A DNA stretch of 64,000 nucleotides, from positions 186,001 to 250,000 of the forward strand of contig JAJNPV010000030.1 in assembly GCA_021155195.1 (NCBI GenBank), in the 5' to 3' direction. A program made the translations under genes and the position numbers. Position 1 is the stretch's first letter. Each line of letters begins with the position of its first letter. The notes beneath the pieces were generated by a model. It was not told the origin of the DNA, ran no database searches, and saw nothing but the letters and a program-made list of their open reading frames with translations. Source of the DNA: Ohtaekwangia sp. (GTDB lineage Bacteria; Bacteroidota; Bacteroidia; Cytophagales; Cyclobacteriaceae). Shown one piece after another: positions 34,065 to 42,246 of the stretch.

Positions 34065-36470
34065 ATGCTAAAGAACTATCTAAAAATTGCGTTTCGCTCC
34101 ATTATAAAGCAGAAAGCATACTCGATCATTAATATTCTGGGACTCACTATTGGCATTACATGCTCGTTATTAATTTTTCTATTCATTTACGATGAATTGA
34201 CCTACGACCACAATCATAAAAATATAAATCAAATTTATCGCGTAAACGCTGCCTACCACCTTCCCAACAACGGTGGGTTTGAACAATATGCTGCTGGTGG
34301 CCCCATGGTTGGGGAAATGATTTTAAAAGATTTTCCTGAAGTAATTCAAATCACCAGGATTCATAAATTGACTAACAAAATTTTAGAGAAGCCAAATTCA
34401 AATGAAAAACTATATGAAACGGTTTTTGCTGCCGATAGTAACTTATTTAAGGTATTTACATTCCCTTTCATTGCCGGCAACCCTGAGACTGCTTTACAAG
34501 AACCATTTGCACTTGTGCTCACAGAAAGAACTGCTCTGAAATTATTTAATCGCACTAATGTGCTCGGGGAAACCATTTACTTCCCGGATGATTCAGTGAA
34601 TTATAGAATAACCGGGGTAATTGAAAACAATCCATCAAATACACTAACAAAATTTGATCTGATTACATCATTTGAAACTCTAAAATCTTTGCACTATAAT
34701 TTTGATAGTTGGTGGAATTATTCATTTTATACTTTTTTAGAGCTTGGCCCGCAGGCTAATGTTCACGCGCTAGATGATAAAATCAAATTTATTTCCCGAA
34801 AATACATTGCAAACCAAGAAGATGGATCAGGTTACAGGCAGGAGTATTCACTTCAACCGCTTACAAATATTCATTTAGAGTCAAACCTTAGATCTGAGCT
34901 TGAACCTAATTCACGAAAATCTTATGTTATTATTTTCGGAATAATAGGAGTATTTATTTTGTTGATCGCTTGCATCAATTTCATGAATTTAGCAACTGCC
35001 CGATCAGCCAAAAGAGCAAAAGAAATAGGCGTGCGAAAAGTTTCTGGTGCTTTTAGACATCAACTTATTATTCAATTTATGAGCGAGTCGCTTTTAATTA
35101 CGTGTTTAGCAGCGCTCCTCTCATTTCTTCTTACCCTTTTTTGTTTGCCCTATCTTAATAATGTAACAGGAAAAACATTGACTATTTTAACTGCAACACA
35201 ACCAATCATGTGGCTTGTTATTGCTGTTATTATTGTGCTGGTAGCTTGTCTTGCAGGTAGTTATCCCTCTCTCTTTTTATCTGCATTCAAACCTACCGAA
35301 ACACTAAAAGGATCCTTCGCTACTTCTTCGAAAGGAAACAAGTTGCGAAAAGCATTAGTGATCTTTCAGTTTACAATTTCCATTATTCTTATTTCAGGAA
35401 CCATCGTGGTTTATCAACACCTTACGTTCTTGCGCACTCTAAACTTAGGATTTGATAAAGAGAAAATAGTAATTGTTCCTACACGGTCTTCCAAGGAAGC
35501 TTTGCGCGATTATTCAGTAGTTCGAGAAGAGCTAAAGCGAACACCAGGAATTGTGGGAGCCTCCGTTTCATATCGAGTTCCCGGAAAGGAAATGGGAAAT
35601 AATGTGGTTCGAATTGGTTGGGATGACAAAGCAACTTGGAGCGACATGCGATTTCTTACGGTTGATTACGACTTTGCATCCTTGTACAATATAGAAATCC
35701 TTGAAGGCAGATCGTTCGATGAAAATTTTCCATCGGATGTAGAAGAAGCCTTTATGTTAAACGAATCGGGTATGAGAAGATTGGGCTGGATAAATCCCAA
35801 AGATGCTGTAGGACAAAAACTTCGTTGGCAAAATCGCAGTGGTTATGTTATTGGTATTGTGAAAGATTTTCATTTTATGGCAAGTAATACTGCCATTGAG
35901 CCATTTATCATCACCATGAATACAAACTGGAGCGCAGGATATTTATCAATAAAGATTTCTGGTGAATATCCGGCCAATGGGATTAATACTATCCGTACAA
36001 AATTTGAATCTGTACTACCCAATCAAATTTTTGAATATTTCTTTTTGGATGAAGATTATGACAAGCAATATAAGGCCGAAGATCGATTTATGAACGTATT
36101 CTCATTCTTTGCAGTAGTTGCTATCTTAATCGCGTGCCTGGGATTGTATGGACTTGCTATGTTTACCGCTGAGCTTCGTTTTAAAGAGATTGGGATTCGG
36201 AAAGTATTAGGAGCTACAACAAAAAGTTTGGTATACCTGCAAATTAAAGGTTTCCTTATTCTGGTAATTATCGCTTTCCTAATTTCAGCACCAGTAAGTT
36301 ACTGGGGCATGAGCAAATGGTTGAACGAATTTCCTGTACACGAGAAAATTAATCCCATAATTTATCTTTTATCAGGTGTACTCTCCATGTTGATTGCTTG
36401 GATTACCGTCAGTTATCAATCCTTTAAAGCTTCCCGAATTAATCCCGTAGATTCTATTATGCATGATTAG
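34065..36470 (+). CDS. MacB/FtsX-like ABC permease
   Basis: An 801-residue permease of the same superfamily as the two upstream but without the prefix domain: MLKNYLKIAFRSIIKQKAYSIINILGLTIGI at the N-terminus, MacB-like periplasmic domain, the FtsX segment CINFMNLATARSAKRAKEIGVRKVSGA, a second periplasmic part and RFKEIGIRKVLGAT near the C-terminus. It is divergent from the VOC gene and stands alone; no ATPase gene is adjacent. Its last 14 bp overlap the end of the convergent MFS gene. Confidence 0.85.
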   Translation: MLKNYLKIAFRSIIKQKAYSIINILGLTIGITCSLLIFLFIYDELTYDHNHKNINQIYRVNAAYHLPNNGGFEQYAAGGPMVGEMILKDFPEVIQITRIHKLTNKILEKPNSNEKLYETVFAADSNLFKVFTFPFIAGNPETALQEPFALVLTERTALKLFNRTNVLGETIYFPDDSVNYRITGVIENNPSNTLTKFDLITSFETLKSLHYNFDSWWNYSFYTFLELGPQANVHALDDKIKFISRKYIANQEDGSGYRQEYSLQPLTNIHLESNLRSELEPNSRKSYVIIFGIIGVFILLIACINFMNLATARSAKRAKEIGVRKVSGAFRHQLIIQFMSESLLITCLAALLSFLLTLFCLPYLNNVTGKTLTILTATQPIMWLVIAVIIVLVACLAGSYPSLFLSAFKPTETLKGSFATSSKGNKLRKALVIFQFTISIILISGTIVVYQHLTFLRTLNLGFDKEKIVIVPTRSSKEALRDYSVVREELKRTPGIVGASVSYRVPGKEMGNNVVRIGWDDKATWSDMRFLTVDYDFASLYNIEILEGRSFDENFPSDVEEAFMLNESGMRRLGWINPKDAVGQKLRWQNRSGYVIGIVKDFHFMASNTAIEPFIITMNTNWSAGYLSIKISGEYPANGINTIRTKFESVLPNQIFEYFFLDEDYDKQYKAEDRFMNVFSFFAVVAILIACLGLYGLAMFTAELRFKEIGIRKVLGATTKSLVYLQIKGFLILVIIAFLISAPVSYWGMSKWLNEFPVHEKINPIIYLLSGVLSMLIAWITVSYQSFKASRINPVDSIMHD

Positions 36471-37629
36471 AGCGGCTTTTTGATGATAAAGCAATCAATC
36501 CAAGTAACGGACCAATCGCTAACACCATATATATAGTGTGTGGTTGAAAATGGGGAATTAATAAGTTAATAAATTGGATGCTTATAATCGTGATCGAAAA
36601 TCCAATACAATTCACAATCGTTAATGAAGTTGCTCTTGATTCGGCAGGCGCACTTTGCGCAACCAGCGTAGAGAACAAAGGTGAGTCGGCAATCACAACC
36701 AGTCCCCAAAAGAAAAGAAATGCCAGTAATAGATATAAAGAACTAACCGCTAAAAGAAGTGGCGAGAAAATACAACACAAACATGAAAGCAATAAAGAAA
36801 TAGTAGCCGTTCTTTTTACACCCAAATACTGCGATACATAGCCGCTAAAAACACACGCCAAACTTCCAACCCCAATAATGAGAAATGACAGCAGTGGAAT
36901 ATTAAGTTCAATTTGCGGATTTTGATTTTTGAATGTGAACAAGATAACCGGAACAAAAGCCCAGAATGTATAGAGTTCCCACATGTGCCCGAAATATCCA
37001 AAGGCGGCAGCACGAAAATCTTGTTTCTTAAATCCGGTAACGAACGCACTAAAATTTATTTGCTGACCACGCTTTCGATTCGGTCCATCGGGCACCAGCA
37101 ACCACATTCCTAAACCACCCACTGCCGAAAGAGCAGAAGTGGAGTAAACCACATACCGCCAAGGCAATTGAGTGGTGAGCGTTTTTACCAAATGTGGAAA
37201 CGCGGTGCCTAACACAAGTGCGCCTACTAAAAAGCCCAACGACCTGCCAAGACCTTGTTGATAATAATCGGACACGATTTTCATACCAACCGGATAGATG
37301 CCTGCCAGAAAAAATCCTGTAAGAAATCTAAACAGCAGCAATTCGGTAACATGAATTCCGTTGAGGCAAATAGCCAGATTAAACAGGGAAGCAATAATAG
37401 CACTGATAAAGAAAATGAGGGAAGGCGAAAACCGATCGGCAATGGTAAAGAGGGCAAATAAAAACGTGCCAGCGATAAATCCAAATTGAACCGCACTGGT
37501 TAAGTGTGCTAAAAAATCAGGAGCAAGTTCAAAAGTTTTGGCTAAATCTCCAACCACAGAGTTACCAGCAAACCATAATGATGTGCAAAGGAATTGTGAA
37601 ACAACAATTACGGGTAAAACTCTCTTCAT
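36457..37629 (-). CDS. MFS transporter
   Basis: The ATG at 37629 (MKRVLPVIVVSQFLCTSLWFAGNSVV) was chosen because it starts at the first helix and leaves 13 bp after the previous stop; the frame is open to an ATG at 37665. The protein has about twelve helices and loop motifs typical of MFS permeases (GAFADRF-like IADRFSPS and the Arg-rich centre). The substrate is unknown, but the operon context (sulfatase, ChbG-like deacetylase, metallo-hydrolase) points to a product of glycan degradation. Confidence 0.75.
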   Translation of the reverse strand: MKRVLPVIVVSQFLCTSLWFAGNSVVGDLAKTFELAPDFLAHLTSAVQFGFIAGTFLFALFTIADRFSPSLIFFISAIIASLFNLAICLNGIHVTELLLFRFLTGFFLAGIYPVGMKIVSDYYQQGLGRSLGFLVGALVLGTAFPHLVKTLTTQLPWRYVVYSTSALSAVGGLGMWLLVPDGPNRKRGQQINFSAFVTGFKKQDFRAAAFGYFGHMWELYTFWAFVPVILFTFKNQNPQIELNIPLLSFLIIGVGSLACVFSGYVSQYLGVKRTATISLLLSCLCCIFSPLLLAVSSLYLLLAFLFFWGLVVIADSPLFSTLVAQSAPAESRATSLTIVNCIGFSITIISIQFINLLIPHFQPHTIYMVLAIGPLLGLIALSSKSRSNHA

Positions 37630-37642
37630 TGATTTCGATGCA

Positions 37643-38635
37643 CTAAACCATAAACGGTTCACCAATCTTTAAAAGCTGGAGCTTATTATAAATCTTCTTT
37701 TCTGATTCGAGTTGTTTAAGAATTTGTTCGGGTTCTGATAGCGGCTCATCCGATACATCGAACGTTCCATAATGAAATGGAATCATCACTTTTGCTTTGG
37801 TTTCATTGAAAGCCATTACTCCATGCTCTGGATCTTGATGATTGGGTCCCATAAACCAACGCGGTGAATATGCGCCTGTTCCTACCAGCGCTACATCAAT
37901 ATTTGGAAATAACTCCCCTACTTCTTTGTAGTGACTGCCATACCCCGAGTCAGCTCCCACATAAATCATTCGGTCTTTACTCTTTAAAAGATAAGCGCCC
38001 CATAGCCGTTTATTAATATCTACTAATGAGCGGTTTGACCAATGACGAGTTGGCAAATAGAAAATCTCCAATTCATCACTGAGATTATATTGTTGATACC
38101 AGCCTGCTTCTTGAATCTCATTTGTGTTGCCCCAACTTCGGAAGAGGGACTCCATTCCCAAACCAGTTAAAAATTTTGCTTTTGGATTTTGTTTTTGAAT
38201 GAGCTTTACGCTTGGCTTATCGCAATGATCAAAATGAGCATGCGATACTAATACATAATCAATATTGGTAAGCTTTGAAGGAGGCACCGGAAATTCTGAA
38301 AAGCGTTTGTTTGCAGGGATGGTTCCAATAACAGGATCAAGAAGAATATTTTTACCAGCCAATCGAATAAAAAAACTTGCGTGTCCCAGTGGCACGATCA
38401 TGTCCTGACGACTTGTTAGAAACGAATCGTCTTTAACCACTTGAATTTGCCAGGTATCTGCTTTTTTAAATTTCCTTTGTGGATTGTTTTGTGTCATCCA
38501 TTTAAACACCTGCCCAAGACTTTGTGTAAATGGAAATTCATGATTCATAAACCTACCATTACTATCCAAAGGTGTTCCTTGCCATGAAGGCAATATGGTT
38601 TGAAGATCGGGATTGTTGATTTGCTTACTTATCAT
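37643..38635 (-). CDS. Metallo-beta-lactamase-fold hydrolase (NAPE-PLD / UlaG-like)
   Basis: Start at 38635, one base after the stop of the sulfatase gene (TGAAATG junction); a longer start inside the sulfatase gene is less likely. The protein of 330 residues has the metal motif SHAHFDHCDKPS, a later Asp-Gly pair (VGADSGYGSHY) and FHYGTFD for the last His. The N-terminal WTHGW-like region and the segment HASFFIRLAGKNILLDPV fit the NAPE-PLD-like branch, which hydrolyses phosphodiesters or related bonds. The real substrate is unknown. It is tightly coupled to the sulfatase and MFS genes. Confidence 0.8.
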   Translation of the reverse strand: MISKQINNPDLQTILPSWQGTPLDSNGRFMNHEFPFTQSLGQVFKWMTQNNPQRKFKKADTWQIQVVKDDSFLTSRQDMIVPLGHASFFIRLAGKNILLDPVIGTIPANKRFSEFPVPPSKLTNIDYVLVSHAHFDHCDKPSVKLIQKQNPKAKFLTGLGMESLFRSWGNTNEIQEAGWYQQYNLSDELEIFYLPTRHWSNRSLVDINKRLWGAYLLKSKDRMIYVGADSGYGSHYKEVGELFPNIDVALVGTGAYSPRWFMGPNHQDPEHGVMAFNETKAKVMIPFHYGTFDVSDEPLSEPEQILKQLESEKKIYNKLQLLKIGEPFMV

Positions 38636-38636
38636 T

Positions 38637-40205
38637 TCAATAGGTTCCCTGATTGCGATGATCCCCAAAACGTTTTTTCACCGTTCGCTTTAGCGGAATG
38701 TTCATTCCATCAGTACTCTCAAGCCAATTATAAATATCGTTAGTCAATTCCTCAATAATAGGCTGGTGTTCAGGGCTAGCAATCAGGTTGTCCATTTCGT
38801 TAGGATCATTCTGTAAATCATAAAACTCATTGGTATCCCAAATGCCATGATAGCGAATTAACTTGTATCGATTGGTGCGCACACCATGCATGGTAGGGGT
38901 TTGAGGAAAATCATATTCCCAATAGTATTCATAGAAAATCTTATCGCGCCAAGCATACTCCTTACTCTGCAAAAGTGGTAAGATCGATTGTCCATGGAAG
39001 TGTTCTGGTTTTTCAATTCCAGCTGCCGCCAAAATAGTTGGTGCCACATCAATGTTTTGAATCATAGGCTCCATGGTTTTCCCGCCTTCAAATAATTCTT
39101 TGCATCGAATAAGAAACGGAACTTTTACCGACTCTTCGTAAAAATGCCGCTTGTCGATCAATCCATGTTCGCCAAAAGAAAATCCATTGTCGCCCATATA
39201 GATCACCAAAGTGGATTCTGTTAGTCCCTCTTTATCCAAATAATCTAAAACAGTTCCAACACTTTCATCTACCCCCAATAACGTTTCGCAATAGCGTCTG
39301 TAAAAATCAGCAAAGTCGATTTGGCCATGGTACATGTAATCAACGCCATGCCAGCTTTCGCGTTGCATCTTTTGCCAATCAGGCGTGCGGCCTTTGCCAT
39401 AATAGTCTTCACCTTTCAAAGGGGTTTTCTTCGAAACTTCAGGCTCCAACGATTCATTAATTCGTTCCTTTCCTTTTACCTCGCTATCAGATGTTCGAAA
39501 AGAAGGCGGCAAAAATATCTCTTCATTTTTATAAACACCCCGATGGCGTTTTGCCGGAGCAAACTCTGCGTGTACTGCTTTATGCGATAAGTAGAGGAAA
39601 AAGGGTTTTTCTTTATCACGATTTTGAAGCCATTCAACAGCATGCTCAGTCAACAAATCGGTGATGTAAGTCGAGTCTTTATAGACAACCTCTTTACCGT
39701 TAATATCCAAGGTGGGATTATAATATACCCCCTGACCTTTAAAACTTTCCCAATGCGTAAAGCCCGGTCGCGGTTCACTGGTGTCTTCGCCCATATGCCA
39801 CTTACCAAAAAAACTAGTTTGATAACCGGCTTGCTGCAAATACTGCGGAAAGAAAATTAAATCTTGCGGAACTGGTGCCTGATTATCCACCACCGTGTGG
39901 GTATGAGAGTATAGTCCTGTAAGGATTGAAGCTCTGCTAGGTGAACATAAAGAAGTAGTGACAAATGTATTTCTAAAGTAGGCGCCCTCGCGTGCCATCC
40001 TATCCATATTAGGTGTTTTCAACCAAGGCACTTTTCCGGTAAATCCCATGAAGTCGTACCGATGATCATCTGCCAAAATAAAAATTACATTGCGCGGTTT
40101 TGCATCTGCTATCCTTTTAACAGATAACTTATTCTCCGTTGAACTATTGGAAGTGCAACTATTAATCAGAATCAGAAGAGAAATTCCATAAACTAATTGT
40201 TTCAT
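38637..40205 (-). CDS. Lipoprotein sulfatase (Cys-type)
   Basis: A 522-residue lipoprotein (start at 40205; lipobox ILINSC with Cys17). The formylglycine motif CSPSRASILTG has Cys87 as the residue to be oxidised, and metal ligands come from ILADDHRYD near the N-terminus and from MGDNGFSFGEHG. The C-terminal DUF4976-like part contains YDLQNDPNEMDNL. These are features of sulfatases that act on heparan, mucin or related sulfated sugars. Activity needs an anaerobic or FGE-type maturase, which is not in this window. It lies in an operon with the ChbG-like, MBL-fold and MFS genes. Confidence 0.9.
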   Translation of the reverse strand: MKQLVYGISLLILINSCTSNSSTENKLSVKRIADAKPRNVIFILADDHRYDFMGFTGKVPWLKTPNMDRMAREGAYFRNTFVTTSLCSPSRASILTGLYSHTHTVVDNQAPVPQDLIFFPQYLQQAGYQTSFFGKWHMGEDTSEPRPGFTHWESFKGQGVYYNPTLDINGKEVVYKDSTYITDLLTEHAVEWLQNRDKEKPFFLYLSHKAVHAEFAPAKRHRGVYKNEEIFLPPSFRTSDSEVKGKERINESLEPEVSKKTPLKGEDYYGKGRTPDWQKMQRESWHGVDYMYHGQIDFADFYRRYCETLLGVDESVGTVLDYLDKEGLTESTLVIYMGDNGFSFGEHGLIDKRHFYEESVKVPFLIRCKELFEGGKTMEPMIQNIDVAPTILAAAGIEKPEHFHGQSILPLLQSKEYAWRDKIFYEYYWEYDFPQTPTMHGVRTNRYKLIRYHGIWDTNEFYDLQNDPNEMDNLIASPEHQPIIEELTNDIYNWLESTDGMNIPLKRTVKKRFGDHRNQGTY

Positions 40206-40227
40206 GTAATTCGATTTATCCAAAACA

Positions 40228-41229
40228 TCACTTGACTTTGCTTCTTCGTTCCATTACTTCTCTCCAGGTGGTGAGTATGATTCCTTCCTCTTGCAAAAAT
40301 TTCTTAAAGGCAGGATCGGTCATAGCCAACAAATCTCCTTTGCGAATTTGCCCTGAAGTAGAAATGCGAGGAAATACTTCTGTGAGAGCGGTACAATGCA
40401 TAATTACCATGGTAAGTCCCGGCTTTAATTCTTTTATAGTCTTAATATAATTCTCAGTCGCAAATTTTCTGTGTGCTTCTTCTGCATTGTGTTTTGCTTT
40501 GTCATACTTAAAGCCATAACTCACATTGTGCAAATCATCAAGCACAGGTAAACCTGAATTCCAAATGAGTTGGCCGGTTTGTTTCATTTGATTCATGGCC
40601 TCTGCTGAAAGTCCACTGGTTGCTGCGATCATGGTGTTATGCCCTGCCGGAAACATAACCGGAATTTTATTTTCGATACCAACTTTTACATAGCGTTGCA
40701 AAAATTCAGGGGAAGCAAATAATGTTCCCATGTGCGAATCCAAATGTGTAGGTTCAAAACCCATGCTTTGCGCTCGGGCAAGCTGCGCCCGAATTTCACT
40801 TTCCACTTCATCTGCGGAAGCGTGTTTTACAACATCTTCTACCGATGACCACAATGCTCCTTCTGCATCCACCAAACCAGGAGATGAGGGTTTTCCGGTT
40901 AGCGGCCCCCACCTATATTCACTCCACTCCGATGTGAGTGTTAAATGTAATCCTGCATCCACTTGAGGATGTGTTTTTAAATATTGAACAAAGCCGGGTA
41001 CCCAAGGGCAGGGCATCATAACACTAAGGGAGTTTGCTACACCCTTTTCCATGGATTCAATAGCACCTTGATTGGAATCGAAACTCATGCCCACATCATC
41101 CACATGAAGTATCAGCACTTTTGCGTTCTTAGGAAAGCCTAGCTTTTCGGCAAAAGTTTGCTGTGCAAACGCTGTTCGATGCACACTCCAAAGAACCAAA
41201 AGAAGAATTAAAACATTTTTATAGCCCAT
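40228..41229 (-). CDS. Secreted YdjC/ChbG-family carbohydrate deacetylase
   Basis: A 333-residue protein with a signal peptide (cleavage near AFAQ). The catalytic start ILHVDDVGMS has the Asp pair of the family, followed by GLHLTLTSEW with the metal His and HLDSHMGTLFASP with the second His motif. ChbG removes acetyl groups from chitin oligosaccharides in E. coli; secreted Bacteroidota relatives may act on other N-acetylated glycans. It precedes the sulfatase gene by 22 bp and is the first gene of the operon of four. Confidence 0.85.
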   Translation of the reverse strand: MGYKNVLILLLVLWSVHRTAFAQQTFAEKLGFPKNAKVLILHVDDVGMSFDSNQGAIESMEKGVANSLSVMMPCPWVPGFVQYLKTHPQVDAGLHLTLTSEWSEYRWGPLTGKPSSPGLVDAEGALWSSVEDVVKHASADEVESEIRAQLARAQSMGFEPTHLDSHMGTLFASPEFLQRYVKVGIENKIPVMFPAGHNTMIAATSGLSAEAMNQMKQTGQLIWNSGLPVLDDLHNVSYGFKYDKAKHNAEEAHRKFATENYIKTIKELKPGLTMVIMHCTALTEVFPRISTSGQIRKGDLLAMTDPAFKKFLQEEGIILTTWREVMERRSKVK

Positions 41230-41263
41230 AGAAGTTTATTTACACGATGTTACTCTTTCTTAC

Positions 41264-42010
41264 CTACACATTTTCATCCAAGGTATATTCCCGATTACTT
41301 ACAAAATTTGGATAAATGCGAAGATGCTTTTTCTTCACCTCTTCAAAAAGAAGTCTGCGCAACTCCTGAATGTTTTCTTTGTTCTCGGCAGAAATAAAAA
41401 CCACATGCTCAAAACCGTGTTCGCGATAATATCCTTTCATTTCGTCAAAATTAACCGGCTCTTCTTTCTTTTCCAGAAGATCAATTTTATTTAACACCAG
41501 AATAGTAGTTAAATCTCCTGCCCCTAATTCAGCAAGTGTATTCTTTACAACTTCAATCTGGTTATCATGAAAGGGGTGTGCAACATCTACCACGTGTAAC
41601 AGAATATCTGCTTCACGCACTTCATCCAATGTAGATTTAAAAGACTCAATTAAGTGGTGAGGAAGTTTTCGTATGAACCCTACCGTATCGGACAATAAAA
41701 AAGGAATTTCACCAATCACAACCTTGCGCACCGTAGCATCTACGGTAGCAAATAATTTGTTCTCAGCTTTTACCGTTGACTTAGATAGCAAATTCATTAA
41801 GGTAGATTTACCCACATTGGTGTAGCCAACTAATGCCACCCGCACAGTACTACTTCGCGACTTGCGTTGAGTTTTGCGTTGCTTATCTATTTTTTCAAGT
41901 TCCTCCTTTAATAAAGTAATTCGGTAGCGAATATTTCGTCTATCTGTTTCAATTTCCCGTTCACCCGATCCACCCCGGGTTCCAGTCCCTCCTCCTCTGC
42001 CAAGTAAAAG
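41264..42010 (-). pseudogene. hflX: hflX, C-terminal GTPase part only
   Basis: Ribosome-associated GTPase HflX, cut at its N-terminus. The remaining frame opens with the family's linker motif GGGTGTRGGSGEREIETDRRNIRYRI and continues through the P-loop GYTNVGKSTLMN, switch DTVGF, NKID and SAENKENI, and ends normally. No ATG is available; the first usable start is a GTG at 41845. About 200 N-terminal residues are absent, and a TGA (42011-42013) stands just upstream of the junction. The next DNA belongs to an integrative element, so insertion broke the gene. None of the upstream frames restores the missing part, which argues against a simple frameshift. Confidence 0.85.
41977..42002 (+). other. 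Probable attachment-site end (tRNA 3'-end-like sequence)
   Basis: On the + strand the hflX end reads as a T-arm-like GGGTTCCAGTCCC (41977-41989) followed by pyrimidines and CTGCCA (41997-42002), like the 3' end of a tRNA-Ser gene. The junction with foreign DNA falls here. The family's normal codons before GGGTGTRGG are not retained, so the crossover probably lies within the GGAGGAGGG stretch. Confidence 0.45.
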
Positions 42011-42022
42011 TCAAACACAATC

Positions 42023-42057
42023 AAAACCTCGAAATCGTAATGATTTCGAGGTTTTTT
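42023..42057. terminator. Strong bidirectional terminator at the element's left end
   Basis: Arms 42023-42036 and 42042-42055 are 14-bp perfect complements (AACCTCGAAATC core) with a 5-nt loop; both sides carry A or T runs. It separates hflX from the integrase region and would block transcription across the junction. Confidence 0.85.
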
Positions 42058-42099
42058 GTTTTTAGGGCATACCAAAAACAACCAAAAATTCGCAATCCC

Positions 42100-42150
42100 T
42101 TGGTACCAGTAGTGGTACCAAACTTTCAGACGGAAAGTTGGTACCAAAAC
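42100..42150. repeat. Clustered TGGTACCA repeats before the integrase gene
   Basis: TTGGTACCA at 42100 and TGGTACCAA at 42113 form an inverted pair with a 4-bp spacer. A third GGTACC at 42140 pairs with the second through the arms AACTTTC and GAAAGTT. A fourth copy (TTGGTACCAA) is in the integrase gene at 42307. Placement between junction and integrase suits arm-type recombinase sites or autoregulation. Confidence 0.5.
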
Positions 42151-42246
42151 GATGTCAAAGTGCTGAAAGTCAACATGTTCGACCATCGCGCATCTTGATT
42201 TCAGCATCCTGAAAAGGATACTTTAACCAATTAAACTAAGGGATAT

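Noticed and set aside
41908..42207. A 99-codon frame on the minus strand across the hflX junction
   Set aside because: It overlaps the recognisable hflX frame in another phase and includes the terminator stem; its AEEEGLEP stretch is of the kind produced by translating tRNA-like 3' ends.
41264..42246. Loss of the HflX N-terminus by a simple frameshift
   Set aside because: No frame upstream of 42010 encodes HflX-like sequence, and the region holds a strong terminator and repeats instead.
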